The translations under genes and the position numbers were made by a program. A stretch of DNA of 64,000 bases. It comes from Paramarasmius palmivorus (lineage: Eukaryota > Basidiomycota > Agaricomycetes > Agaricales > Marasmiaceae). Below the pieces are notes generated by a model. The model did not search any database. It was not told the DNA's origin and worked only from the letters and a program-made list of their open reading frames with translations. The stretch spans positions 1-64,000 of the forward strand of contig JAYKXP010000182.1 in the NCBI GenBank assembly GCA_037176845.1, in the 5' to 3' direction. Positions 47,900-59,482 of the stretch are shown one piece after another (the stretch's first letter is position 1; every line of letters begins with the position of its first letter).

Positions 47900-49728
47900 T
47901 TGTGCGAGGATGGCTCGGCGTTGGCAAAGGTTCCGCACGGTAGTAAGATCAAGAAACGATGTATTATCGCTATAGACACTCTAGTACTCGATCTAGACCA
48001 ACGAACAACAAAGGTGCGTGGTATAGAGAAAGGTATAAGGTGTATATTCGTATCCAACGAACAAAGAAATCAACAAAATGCAACAGGATAGTGCCCAAGT
48101 GCAGCTAGCCTCTTCAATATCCAAACTGGATCGATTCCAAACAAGTTCAACAATGACCAATATATGGCAATGGGAGGCCCTCAGTCCTCAGTGCCAAAAC
48201 AATAAGTAAGGTGGCCCTCTGTCCACAATACTTCAGTTACAATAGATAAGGAGGCCCTCTGTCCTCTATATCTCAAACTTAGGTAGGAGGCCCTCTGTCC
48301 TCAGTACCTCAACTTAGGTGGGAGTCCCTAGTACTCCAAACCTCGGTGGTCAAGTCAAATCCCGTCTAGACGCAACTCAGTACGCTCTATTCAAGAGACT
48401 ACTGTACGCTTATCACAGCTATACAAGTAGCAAATCACTGACTCTGTGTCAGGTGGGGTATATTCTTAAATATTCTCTGAAGTCAAGTTCCAAAGTCGTT
48501 GATGGCTCTGTGCTATCTGACAGTGGGGGGATCTACTTGCTTGCCTTTTCGTATCGAAATGGGCCAGCTTATATACCCTCTAGCTGTCCTATTTACCCAT
48601 AATCTACAGATACATACTTCTAGCTATGATTCCGATGGCTCGCTGCCCATACAAGGTATAGAACTACTTAAGAAGGAAATGAAATATTCTTTTTAGACAA
48701 TCTTTCGTCCATATTCTGGGTTTATTCGCATTTTGGTCCTGAAAGCAGTTCCAAATATTTGGCTAGCTCCACGTCGGAAGTCGCTCGGTGGACTATCCTT
48801 CTTCCTTGTGCTGACTCACTCTTGCTAGACCGCATGGTACATAGCTGTTGAGCGGAGACGGCTCTCCTTGGTATCGGATATCGTCAGGAACTGCCTAGAC
48901 ATCTTCCCTTCGAGTCCCTCCCTTAGAGTCTATTCTTCTATATTCTTCTAGGTTCAAGAATGCGTAATTCTATCACCATTCCTAGCTAGTACTTCGTCTA
49001 GCCAGGGGAAAGGTACGGTCTCTCTTCTGAGATATAATTCTCTGGTTGGTTTCGGATCTACACCTTTCGGCGATGAGTCCGAAATGTCCTGGGCAAGTAA
49101 CTCGCTTGTAGTAAGCGGCTAGCGTAAAACCCTAAAACCTTGCTTGCTTATCAAGTCGATCTTCGGCCGTCTAGCTTCGGATCTCATCGATTTTACTAAG
49201 CTATGCTGAGAGCTTCGGATTAATCCAAGCTGCAACACGCGCGCTTCCTCCTAGAGCGGAAGATCCTCTTTCCATCATATCCTGCCAGCGTCTCGACTGG
49301 TCAGTCAACAATGTGTCTCTACGTCTATGCGTCTATTCTGTGCCAAGTTCGAATCCCCTTGGTCGCAGACATTATTCAAGGTCTCTAGTCGCAACAACTC
49401 TTCCAGATCAGTTGTATAGCCTCATAAGAAGTCTATAGCCAATTCCATAGCGTTTCTATAGATGACACGACAACCGTCTTTCTAGTATAGACAGTCCTAC
49501 AGTTTTCGGACACGTCTAGCATGCATGGCTAAGTCCCCAGCTACCATAGCCTGATCATACGATCCATGAACAAGCGTATAGACAACTAGTTACTCTTTGT
49601 TAGAGCCTAAGTCCGCTTTCACTAGCTGCTCGGGCTCACACTAGTGCTCTGTTTCCCTTATCAAGTGTATTAAAACTTGTTGAAGGCAAGAATATTCGTC
49701 TAGATATGCGATTTATATTTTGGACCAT
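47900..49728. repeat. probable LTR of a truncated Ty3/Gypsy-like element (element Y)
   Basis: ORF-free, AT-rich sequence ending at 'ggaccatatca', directly before the polypurine-like tract (minus-strand reading) at 49,731. Near its left side it has four copies of GGCCCTC(A/T)GTCC at 48,176, 48,213, 48,253 and 48,289, 36-40 bases apart. The layout parallels the solo-LTR candidate at 19.8-21.3 kb. I found no partner LTR in the window, so the ends are approximate. Confidence 0.4.
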
Positions 49729-49730
49729 AT

Positions 49731-49750
49731 CATCTCCCCCAAACCAAAAA
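49731..49750 (-). other. polypurine-tract-like site of element Y
   Basis: Minus-strand TTTTTGGTTTGGGGGAGATG. Near-identical tracts stand at 53,197, 57,704 and 59,871. In minus orientation each is followed by LTR-like sequence, in two cases starting TGATA(T/C)G. Confidence 0.5.
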
Positions 49751-50269
49751 TCTAGACCGTCCTCGGTCTCTGGTAAGGTCTCTCTTCGGAGCGGGCACTA
49801 AGTCCAAAATCCAAATCATGCATCAAAGCGTTCGACATCAATGATGACGACATTTTCATCAACTAGCGATCAATTGATGTTCCTTACAAGGAAATCAATC
49901 TTCTATTCGGAGTATAGCCGGTGTACAGTACTTAAATCGTCTTTAAGCACCTCTACTAGCCCTATTCTCAAGGTATATTCTTTGGGTAGTCAATTGCCTT
50001 GCTTGCGCACGGCGATCAAAGCCCTATTTCTTTATCGGGAATAGTGGGGATCTGCTGCGCCCAGGTCCGATGTGCTTCGATTCCTAAAGAAGTCGCCACG
50101 CGGGTGTGATCGGTCGTCTATATAGGTTATGGGTGGTTGGACTTAGAATTTTCATTCCTTTCCTCCCTTCCCCCTTCACCTATACGCCAAAACGTTCCCG
50201 TACTTCCCCCCGTATATTCCTCCAGACTCTCTTGACTCTTTCTTCGGCCGTGTTGCCCTAATCGACTAT
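49751..50269. promoter_or_regulatory. presumed 5' region of gene A
   Basis: No exon. It contains pyrimidine-rich stretches (about 50,150-50,240, 'cctttcctcccttccccctt') of the kind common ahead of basidiomycete start codons. The stretch before gene B (about 60,070-60,120) is similar in style. Confidence 0.35.
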
Positions 50270-51434
50270 ATGGCGCGAACAAAACAAGTCAATCGTTCTC
50301 CAACCGATGACCAGAAAACCGCCGCCGTCACCTCTGCGGAACATCAACGTCTCACGCAAATCGTTACAGCTGCTGGCCGGCTGCAGGCCAAGTTCCGACG
50401 CTTATACAACCAGCTTTTCGTTGATCACGACGACTCCATAAACGTCGACAAAGCTCTCGTTTGTTTTCGTTCGTCTTCCACCGCTTTGGTGAGTATATTT
50501 ATATTCTTGTTCTTTTCTTCTTTCTAATGTAGCCCTGGTTTCTAGCGCCTTCTACAACAGTCGTACATTGGTACCGACATGCCGCAATATTACCCAGCTT
50601 CCCAGGTTTTGGCAACTATCTCTCGCATGGGCCACATCATGGACGACCAAGGTCTCTTCACAGCTGCCGACCGCAAGCTAATTTGGACCAAGACCAGTCT
50701 AGCCGCTGCCCTCAAAGACGGCCTCACGGTACGCCCTTATATTCTTATTTATTATTTTCTAGCAGTCTAACATTGTTCGGTTTAGGAGTGGAACATGAAC
50801 GATGAAGTCCCCGTCCCAGCACATCCTTCCCCTTCAACATTCTCTGCCCCTAAACCCACGATTCACACATTTTCCGCCCCGAAAGCTCCTGCCGCTTCTT
50901 CCGCGTCGACATCCAAAGCTGGCGGATCGTCTAGCATCAAGATTAAGTTGGAACCAGGCTTTAAAATGGAATCTAGCACTAGTAAAAGTGCCGGGAAAAA
51001 GGTAATTCACGTTTATATTCTTAAGTCTTTCTTCTAGACACTGACTTGAGCTTGCTCTAGCGTGCTCGATCTGCGTCTGAGGCGTCTCTCCCAGAGATCA
51101 CTTACGTCTCGACAACGAAGCGCAAAAGCTCTCCCATTCCTCCTTTTGGTCCCGCTAGCAAAACCCAATCCTCCTCCAAGCGTCGACGTATCGTTACCTC
51201 GGATGGTGGATCCACCAGTCCGGAGCCAGAAGTCGTGAACGTCCAGGATGATGACGAGTCTGAGTCTGGGTCGGAAGATGAAGAAGAAGACGACGAGGAC
51301 GACAACGTATGTCATTCCTCCTTATTCTTATCTTATTTCTTATTTAATTCTTTGTCTAGGATGAGCTAGAGGTTGCGCCTGCACCATCTGCTTCGTCCAA
51401 GAAGACTACTTCCACTAAGTCATCAGCGACCACG
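50270..51434 (+). pseudogene. gene A, 5' half: nuclear-type protein encoded antisense to LTR elements, split by insertion
   Basis: Exons 50,270-50,488, 50,546-50,728, 50,786-51,001, 51,061-51,306 and 51,360-51,434 all end in phase 0. They encode about 246 residues. The order is a helical N-terminus ('HQRLTQIVTAAGRLQAKF'), a second helical segment ('YYPASQVLATISRMGHIM'), a Pro/Ser linker, then a basic plus acidic tract ('KRRRIVTSDGG', 'SGSEDEEEDDEDDN'). The next donor (G|GTAATG at 51,435) is at the exact left edge of the LTR at 51,436. The matching 3' half with a zinc cluster resumes at 58,378. The two halves resemble one gene class I recall from agaricomycetes (acidic linker plus Cys cluster). 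Confidence 0.6.
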
Positions 51435-51435
51435 G

Positions 51436-52565
51436 TAATGCGTCACAAACAACCTAAGTATAAGTGGTGGGCTCTGCGACTTTGGGTCACTAATAGAACT
51501 GTAGGACACAGCAGAAGCCTAATAAAAGACCACAAATACAAAGATTCAGTAGATGCTGGTTATGAACAGCAGCACACTAGTGGTGACTAGTTGTGCAAGT
51601 GTGGTTCGACGTGATCAGAGTTGCCGTACTTAGAATAGTACACAAACTATAGATCTGAGAGTGATGATATGCTCTTTGTTACTTCAAAAGCAATCGAGAT
51701 ACACCTTATATTAGGGGTGACTAAAGGTTACGAATGCTTATAATAGGGTAGGAAACAGTCCCAAGTGCTATAGGTAGCGACCTCGAGTTCAACCAATACT
51801 GCCTCAAGTGTACTGATCCTGATAGAATCAAATCAACGAACTGTGCGCAAGCAGGAATCCAACTGACTCTCCAAATGGTCAATCTGGGCCTCTCTACGTC
51901 ACTAAAGCTTATAAAAGCTAGTCCGAGGTCTGATCTCTACACAGAAACGCAATGCAACCAATGCTTAGAGCTACAGATCACAAGCCAAATACTTGATCTC
52001 TCTGCCAATACAACTTAAGCTCTTGTATACAGTAAGGTCTCAACTAGACTTTCAATCTAGGGCCTGTCCTGAGGAAGTGGAAGTGAATGCAAAGGTCGTC
52101 AATAGATCAACCAGGTCTGATCAGAGGTCGACTCGTAACAAGCATGAAACACCACTGGATCAACTTATATAAGAGGTCCAATCGAAATGCACATGTGCCA
52201 GCAGATCAACTATCAGATCAAAGAGGTCTATTCGAGCGACAGCCACATACAACCTAATGATATGGGCTAACAGTACACTCTCTCTTCGTCTTCTCTGCCC
52301 TTCTACCTACAAACTGCAAGCCTATATATACTGTCCAGAAATATAAGTAAAGAAATATGTAATAAAAGATGGAAAACAGACGGAACGCAAGCGGAATAAG
52401 TGAGGAACAGAGATAGTCCATAGGAAATATACAAATCAGGGAAATATGACAGTCACAACATCCACATAAGTCATTTATGCGTGACCAATAAATAGGAATT
52501 TCTATCTTTAGACTCAGGAGTTGAATCCTGTGCCTGCGGGTTGGCGTTTAGCCTAGTAAAATTTA
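51436..52565 (-). repeat. LTR 1 (3' LTR in element orientation) of element X, 1,130 bases
   Basis: A direct repeat of 55,866-56,995 with equal length. It begins 'taatgcgtcacaaacaacct' and ends 'gcctagtaaaattta'. By eye about 16 substitutions separate the two, all transitions and most at CpG. Target duplication is not clear. The tract at 53,197 suggests the original LTR may have extended further right than the part shared with LTR 2. Confidence 0.85.
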
Positions 52566-54140
52566 AGGCTAATACAACAATGGTTGAGCATTGTACATCT
52601 GATTATCAACACAGATGCTAACTCCAGCTCTTGTTGTAACCTTCTGTCTATAATCATCTGTCAATCTTGTCTAGGATTGCTCAAGAACATCAAGGCTTTG
52701 TCTATCAATCAACAATCTAGCCATCTATGATCTGCTCTTTTCAATCTCAAGACTTGATCTTGCTTTTATAAGGTTCTTTTGATGTCTTACAACCTTAATA
52801 TGCTGTTCATTGTGTCAAGCATCGTCTTGTAATACTGCATCTACTGCATGAATCACAATCTATAGCTTTTACAGATTCTAATAGCTTCATTAAGTTGCAT
52901 TCTCTCTATTGCACAAGTCGAACTAGTAATATAAGTCTTTTACTAGCCCTTAACTTGTAAGGTTTTGAATGTATAGCAGTCATACTACTTGTATACATTC
53001 GTTTACTATCCCATCAACTCTAACTTCTGCTTGTGGGTGATCTGAGTCTTCAATCTAAGTAAAGCAATAATACAGCATCGACATTTCATGCTTATATTAG
53101 CTCTATCTTCGTTTACTCTTGATCTGAGGTTGCTCTAATACTCTGTGATTGATACAAACTTGTAAATCGCAAAAAGTCCAGATGGCTAAACCTCCTTCTC
53201 CCCCCAAACAAAATGAAATATCAACATCCTTGTTGATTCTCATATATCAGAGTTAGGATTCTTGTTTTCGCTCTATAGCAAGCTTATATAAGGTCAAGAG
53301 ATCATAGAATTGTATTGAAATTGTAGTCGTCTTGTCAAGTTGTAGCTTATACAAGCCCATAAACTACTTTCAATAACTGCAATTCCACTCTAGCTGATAG
53401 TCTCTACCTTATACAAGGTTACTGTCATTCTATATGTCTTTCAAATCATAAGTGAAAGCAACACCAATAAGGTTCACTGTTGAAATGCTTCTCCAAACAT
53501 TTACTAGAGCTTTGAGAACATAAATACAGATATCCTGCCATCGTCTCAAGCCAGTCATATGTTCTAGCATTGCTGAACAGCTTGCTTCCCTTTCTATATG
53601 CTGTAATTCAGCTAAATCCATCATTTATAGGTCTTATAGAAGGTCTCATCAGATAGATGCAATCGTTGTATGCATGTACAAATCAATCAACTAAGCTTCT
53701 GAGTCACATTGCCCTATGTTAATCTGGCTAATGATTATACTCATAGCTTCTAATAGCTGTTTGTAGTCCTGCTTTCAAGTATACTGCTTTGAAAAAACAA
53801 AGCAAGCATTTGCATATATCCAATCTAATGTCTTCTAGATAGTATATCTTTCATATATGCTACATATGTTGACTGCTTTAACAGCTCTTTCAACTATATG
53901 TGCATTGCTATTCTGGTTTTTAGGTCAGATTAATAGCTTATACAAGCTATCAACTGCTGTTCATTCTAAGGTTTTTAACATAACCCAGTTCAATATCATG
54001 AAACCAAGCGTATGTATGCAATTAAAGCTTTGGATAATGGTTTTAGAAGCCTTTTGTATTATTGCCTGGCCTAATAAATAATGATATGTGCTTTTATAAG
54101 GGTTTTATAGGCAGACATAGGCTAATACTAGGTCTTCCAA
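52566..54140. other. internal sequence of element X without pol
   Basis: AT-rich with no ORF over about 65 codons. The polypurine-like tract is at 53,197-53,214. In minus orientation pol should lie here, downstream of gag, but no protease, reverse transcriptase or integrase motif is visible. Element X is therefore non-autonomous as it stands. Confidence 0.6.
53197..53214 (-). other. polypurine-tract-like site of element X
   Basis: Minus-strand TTTGTTTGGGGGGAGAAG. The same class of tract occurs at 49,731, 57,704 and 59,871. Confidence 0.45.
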
Positions 54141-55232
54141 TTATTCGACGTCTACTTGCTCAAGACAGGGTGCTTGTAGTAGCCCAGGAAGATCATCCAG
54201 AGCCTGCTTTATACTCTGTACCTCTTCCAATAGACCACCTACTTGCGCAAAAGTCTCTCTAAGTGAGCTTGACTCCTGTTCTCTTTTCTGCAAAGTAGCT
54301 GTATATGCTTCACATATAACATCACCATCATCATCACTAATGTCATATTCATTGAAGTAAGCCTTATAGACATCCTTCTCTATGCTTTTCAAGTCTCTAT
54401 CAAGTGCTTCTGACCTTGTATAAGTACTAGAGGAAGCCACATGAAACAATTCAGCCTGAATAGACGACTGGGATAAAGTCTGAGATGGTTTTCCCTGCAA
54501 GCTATCTTCTATAAGCATGTCTGCTAAAGATAAATCATTCATCTTCATGTAAACATTGCTTTCTTCAGATGCCATTAAGTTCTCCATTTCATCCATAACA
54601 TCCTCAAGTCTCCAAGGATCATCAAGACGTCTCCTTGTCTTTTTAGACTGAGATTGATCATTCTTGATCTTTTCATGGGTTATATTAGCCATTACTTCAA
54701 CCAAACGACCTCTCCAATACTCATTCAGTCCACTTAAATAGTACTGAACAGCATGATAATTGTTCACAATCACTGGCTCTTCCATAAGCTTGTTAACTTC
54801 AAGCCTGAAGGCACGATTATAGGCTTTCAACTTCTCTAGGTTATCTATATCATTCTGATGATATCTTTGAATGATTTGCCTCAAACAGCTAATAGAACCA
54901 CTTTCACTACAAGCTGCTACAGGGAAATCATCAAGAATCATCTCTTTAAACTTATAATAGGAGTGTCCTAAAACAATTTCTCTGGACTCTATCTCCTTTC
55001 TATATGATCTATCACATTTGCTCATTGCAAGGTAAATCTTGGCTGACTCCTCCCTTATATTAGCAGCTAGGAAGGCTATTTCTAGCTCATCCAACCAATC
55101 AAGCAATAAGTCAGACTTATCAGGATCAAATGCACTCAAATCCTTAAATGTCTGTCTTATATTAGCCTTGCTAATCTCAGCTGCTGCCTCTTTAGATAGA
55201 GTTTTCCATGAAGAACGCAATGAATGTGCCAT
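54141..55232 (-). CDS. gag-like capsid protein of element X
   Basis: A single 363-codon ORF. The N-terminal two thirds are helical, with the signature style of agaricomycete Ty3/Gypsy gag: 'FDPDKSDLLLDWLDELEIAF', then 'YYKFKEMILDDFP', then a 'CLRQIIQRY' helix and 'AFRLEVNKL'. The remainder is charged and acidic, ending with a coiled segment. No CCHC zinc knuckle and no protease follow. It lies about 630 bases from the 5' LTR (right side) in minus orientation, as expected for gag. Confidence 0.7.
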   Translation of the reverse strand: MAHSLRSSWKTLSKEAAAEISKANIRQTFKDLSAFDPDKSDLLLDWLDELEIAFLAANIREESAKIYLAMSKCDRSYRKEIESREIVLGHSYYKFKEMILDDFPVAACSESGSISCLRQIIQRYHQNDIDNLEKLKAYNRAFRLEVNKLMEEPVIVNNYHAVQYYLSGLNEYWRGRLVEVMANITHEKIKNDQSQSKKTRRRLDDPWRLEDVMDEMENLMASEESNVYMKMNDLSLADMLIEDSLQGKPSQTLSQSSIQAELFHVASSSTYTRSEALDRDLKSIEKDVYKAYFNEYDISDDDGDVICEAYTATLQKREQESSSLRETFAQVGGLLEEVQSIKQALDDLPGLLQAPCLEQVDVE

Positions 55233-55844
55233 TCTTGTCTATACGACTATAGATTTATCAATTCTAAGGGTTTTATAAGCTTATAATAGCTTCAAATGTA
55301 GACAAAGTCCACAAAAAATTGTTGCCTAAGGTAGCAGGATGTTCAGATGTAGATAGAGGAAGTATTCAAGCACACTCTGCTCTAGAGTCAATAAACTCGT
55401 TGAACAAAGGACCTCAGCACTCAAAGTCTCCTCTAAATGACGATTCCAAACTTTTGAGAGCTAGTACTAGGGTAATAAACACTTGTACTAGTAGCGTAAT
55501 TGGCACAAATGAACTTGGTACCAACAACAATAGCTTGGCTAAGAGTTACAAGCTCAAGCTAGATGTGTATCAAGGCAGATGAAAGAAACCTCTGAGGTAT
55601 CAAATGCTCCAAAGGCTTCTATAAGCAACTGCTACACTTTTAATCGAAAACCACACTCAATCTAGTGACTAAATGTGGGGTTTCGATAGAAGTACTTGTC
55701 TAACTTCAATCAAGATAGATGGGGTTGTAAACCTCGTCAAGGTCTACAAGTAAATGAATGGAAAGGTGCAAATATGAAGCTAATAAAGCTTCTAAAAGGT
55801 ATCACTTTGTCTCAAATCCACAATCTATGACAATTCTAGAACCA

Positions 55845-55865
55845 CCCCTCGCGGTGGGCTCCAGA
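55845..55865 (-). other. putative primer-binding site of element X
   Basis: On the minus strand, two bases after the LTR end, TGGAGCCCACCGCGAGGGG begins with the TGG expected to pair with a tRNA CCA end. The same bases form a hairpin (CCACC-loop-GGTGG). I cannot name the primer tRNA. Confidence 0.45.
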
Positions 55866-56995
55866 TAATGCGTCACAAACAACCTAAGTATAAGTGGTGG
55901 GCTCTGCGACTTTGGGTCACTAATAGAACTGTAGGACACAGCAGAAGCCTAATAAAAGACCACAAATACAAAGATTCAGTAGATGCTGGTTATGAACAGC
56001 AGCACACTAGTGGTGACTAGTTGTGCAAGTGTGGTTCGACGTGATCAGAGTTGCCGTACTTAGAATAGTACACAAACTATAGATCTGAGAGTGATGATAC
56101 GCTCTTTGTTACTTCAAAAGCAATCGAGATACACCTTATATTAGGGGCGACTAAAGGTTACGAATGCTTATAATAGGGTAGGAAACAGTCCCAAGTGCTA
56201 TAGGTAGCGATCTCGAGTTCAACCAATACTGCCTCAAGTGTACTGATCCTGATAGAATCAAATCAACGAACTGTGCACAAGCAGGAATCCAACTGACTCT
56301 CCAAATGGTCAATCTGGGCCTCTCTATGTCACTAAAGCTTATAAAAGCTAGTCCGAGGTCTAATCTCTACACAGAAATGCAATGCAACCAATGCTTAGAG
56401 CTACAGATCACAAGCCAAATACTTGATCTCTCTGCCAATACAACTTAAGCTCTTGTATACAGTAAGGTCTCAACTAGACTTTCAATCTAGGGCCTGTCCT
56501 GAGGAAGTGGAAGTGAATGCAAAGGTCGTCAATAGATCAACCAGGTCTGATCAGAGGTCGACTCGTAACAAGCATGAAACACCACTGGATCAACTTATAT
56601 AAGAGGTCCAATCAAAATGCACATGTGCCAGCAGATCAACTATCAGATCAAAGAGGTCTATTTGAGCGACAGCCACATACAACCTAATGATATGGGCTAA
56701 CAGTACACTCTCTCTTCATCTTCTCTGCCCCTCTACCTACAAACTGCAAGCCTATATATACTGTCCAGAAATATAAGTAAAGAAATATGTAATAAAAGAT
56801 GGAAAACAGACGGAACACAAGCGGAATAAGTGAGGAACAGAGATAGTCCATAGGAAATATACAAATCAGGGAAATATGACAGTCACAACGTCCATATAAG
56901 TTGTTTATGCGTGACCAATAAATAGGAATTTCTATCTTTAGACTCAGGAGTTGAATCCTGTGCCTGCGGGTTGGCGTTTAGCCTAGTAAAATTTA
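55866..56995 (-). repeat. LTR 2 (5' LTR in element orientation) of element X
   Basis: Direct repeat of LTR 1. Immediately after 56,995 the sequence differs from that after LTR 1, and a degraded, pol-like minus-strand fragment begins. Confidence 0.85.
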
Positions 56996-57400
56996 TCTTT
57001 TCTTTGCGCCAAGGCGCTTTTCCACCAATGAGAGTCGTTTCCGACTTCTCCACACACCGGAATGCTCAGTCATCCATGTTCTGGACCTGGCATATCTTTT
57101 TACAAGTCTCCACGTCCACAAGGAACACTTCTATAAGCAGTTTATCTTCTATATCCGCCTCCGTACCATGACAACCATATGCGTCACAGTTCTACAGCTT
57201 TGCCTCCGTGTCCGATCAATAGGAACAACTATGGCCAACAATTCTAGACTCGGCAAGTGCCTTTCATATGCTCTTGGATCATATCTGCCGATGAAGCCGT
57301 CCTCTACATCAACTTGGATTGTTCCCTTGAACCCGCTCATCTCTTTGGTTGGTCATGAAAAGGTATTAAAAGTGTTTAAAAGCAAATAGTCCCTTTAATA
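56996..57400 (-). pseudogene. degraded retroelement fragment
   Basis: The minus-strand reading at 57,149-57,340 ('FKGTIQVDVEDGFIGRYDP') has the character of the region between protease and reverse transcriptase in fungal Gypsy elements. It is broken by stops on both sides. Weak evidence. Confidence 0.3.
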
Positions 57401-58377
57401 TGTCTTAGACCTTGCACAGACGGTGTACCAGTTGTGATCCAACATAGTACAGCTCCCTACAGTTTTCAGGAAAGGGTCTGCATTGACAGAACCACTAATA
57501 TAAGCTATAGCAGTGGCCAGATACCCATATAAGGCGTACCATGTAACCATATACCTGCTAATATAAGTGCATCTGACAAGTCCTTGACTTTGACTAGCTA
57601 TTCAGGGCTCATACTAGTCCTTCAGAGTCCCAATTATAGCATAACAGAATATAAAAGTGCAATAATGCGTTAGAATAAAAGGTATTAAAAGTCAGGCGTA
57701 TCATCTCCCCCCAAACAAAATGAAGGATTGTCCTCAATCCATCCACTTGCTGGTAGATTCAAAGACGAACAACAAGACTGAATGACCACCATTACAAGAT
57801 ATTCTCTTGGGTTTACTTTGGGTTACCAAGATTGTGCTAGTGACTAAGGTCTTTTGCATCTAATCTTTTGGCTAACAAAGTTCTGTCTCTCCAGATCAAG
57901 TAACACTGAAACTGCTATACACCTCGTGTTCAAACACACTTTTAAAGGTGCTGCAACTGCATGTTCTTGGTAGGCTATGTTCTTTCAATTTCTGAGTGCT
58001 TCAGCCATGTGTAACACCCATATTTACTAATATAAGATTGTAGGGGTCTGGGTTCAATGAAATTCATCCATCCCATCCTACTTTCTTGCTTTTCAAGTCT
58101 TTAGGTAAGTGTTCCCTTCTTTTTCGTCTCCTCAATATATCTGGGTAGACTAATATTAGGTACTAACATTTCCTGTTATCTTTTATAAGGTCCATTCTGT
58201 ACATCTTTCATCTTGTACTAGGTCATCTCTAGCTTTGGTACCTGGCAGGCTGCCAGTTCGAGCTTTGAACCTTAGCAATCATCAAGATTACTCTGCACTC
58301 TTCTTCTAAATTCGTTAAGTATACTAGTACTAGCCAATCTGATGTCACATTCTGAATGCTTCAGTCAGATCCTCTAG
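57401..58377. repeat. AT-rich LTR-like debris with a polypurine-like tract
   Basis: No ORF. The tract at 57,704-57,720 reads (minus) TTTTGTTTGGGGGGAGA and is followed by TGATACGCC, which looks like an LTR start. The right limit is set by the gene A exon at 58,378. Confidence 0.4.
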
Positions 58378-59482
58378 CTATCTGAAATCCCTTCGAGAAC
58401 TGCCCCATTACGTCGACGACAGCATCAGTAAGTCGTCTAGCCTTCTGCTCATCCCTTAGATTCTTATTCGTTTGTCTTCTAGACATGCCAGGGAAGATCT
58501 ATGTCCCTTCCGACCCCGAGATGGGACTTACTCACAAAGAGGTGTCGATGGCAACGTCTCTCTTCACTCGAGTAAGTGTCTAGAAGCCATTCTCTCATGC
58601 CCATTTTACTGATACAAGTGCTTTCTTATTAGCCTTCGAACGCCACGTTCAATTGCTCGCGTTGTTCGTCCTTGGCTCTCCCTTGCGCCCCCAATACGAC
58701 TGGAACCGGTCCACATAAGTGCCATCAATGTGCTCAAGGCCGTCAACGTTGCTCTCTAGACATGCCTATCGCTACCATTGTGGAGTCCTATGACAACCTC
58801 TTTCAGCTAGGGTTGCAAGGTGAAGCAGGTAAGCTACCTTGTTCTTTATTCTGGGTTTTATTCTGATTCTATTCTTTATCTAGGTCTCTTGAGCATGTTG
58901 GAACATCGTCGAGAGATCATCGCCTCTCAAAAGCGTCTCGTCGAAGTCCACAACACTGCCGTGGCTGCTCTCAAAGAGTCGGACCAACGTCTAGACGACC
59001 TGGCTGCTCAGATCCGACGTGCTACGCGTGACCCTCGCATCCTCATTCATATTCTTCGCAAGGCTGACCCCGAAGGCTTCTCCTACACCGAAGACCACAT
59101 CAACTGCCTCATCGCTTCACTGAGCTGGCCCACAGACCAGTTCAACTGTCGCGACTACGAAGTCAAGTATGTTAATGGACGTCTAGAGGTCGTCGCTCTC
59201 GATGACCAGAGTATTCTCGCCAGTAAGTCCTAGCTATATCTTTTAGATATCGTCTAGCTCATACTGAATATTCTTTTCTTACAGCCGTCGTTCCTCCTAT
59301 GTCGCTCGAGGACAAGGCCGAGTCGTCCGACGCAGAGTCCGAAGCACCAGCTGAAGCATCAACTTCTGCTGCCGCTGCCAAGGCTTCTACCGTCGACAAG
59401 GCTGTAAGTTTTTATTCTTGTGTTATTCTTCTCGATGCTAACCCTCGTCTAGCCTGCTGAGGACGCCGAGGACGCCAACTAG
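58378..59482 (+). pseudogene. gene A, 3' half: Zn2Cys6-like cluster protein
   Basis: Exons 58,378-58,427, 58,483-58,571, 58,633-58,828, 58,884-59,222, 59,285-59,403 and 59,453-59,482 join in phase. The cysteines are spaced CX2CX6CX11CX2CX6C ('CSRCSSLALPC' and 'CHQCAQGRQRC'). This is the spacing of the fungal Zn2Cys6 binuclear DNA-binding cluster. A helical segment follows ('EHRREIIASQKRLVEVHNTA'), then a compact region with 'ADPEGFSYTEDHINCLIA', and an acidic Ser/Ala tail. ATG 58,485 could serve as an independent start, making about 256 residues. The first exon expects a phase that the 5' half at 51,434 does not supply directly, so at least one middle exon seems lost or displaced by the insertion. 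Confidence 0.6.

Noticed and set aside
48176..48300. Regularly spaced short repeats resembling a CRISPR array
   Set aside because: Units are only 12 bases with similar, AT-rich spacers, in a eukaryotic LTR-like context with no cas genes.
49330..49370. tRNA T-arm-like word 'gttcgaatcc'
   Set aside because: No anticodon arm, D-arm A-box or acceptor stem could be placed around it.
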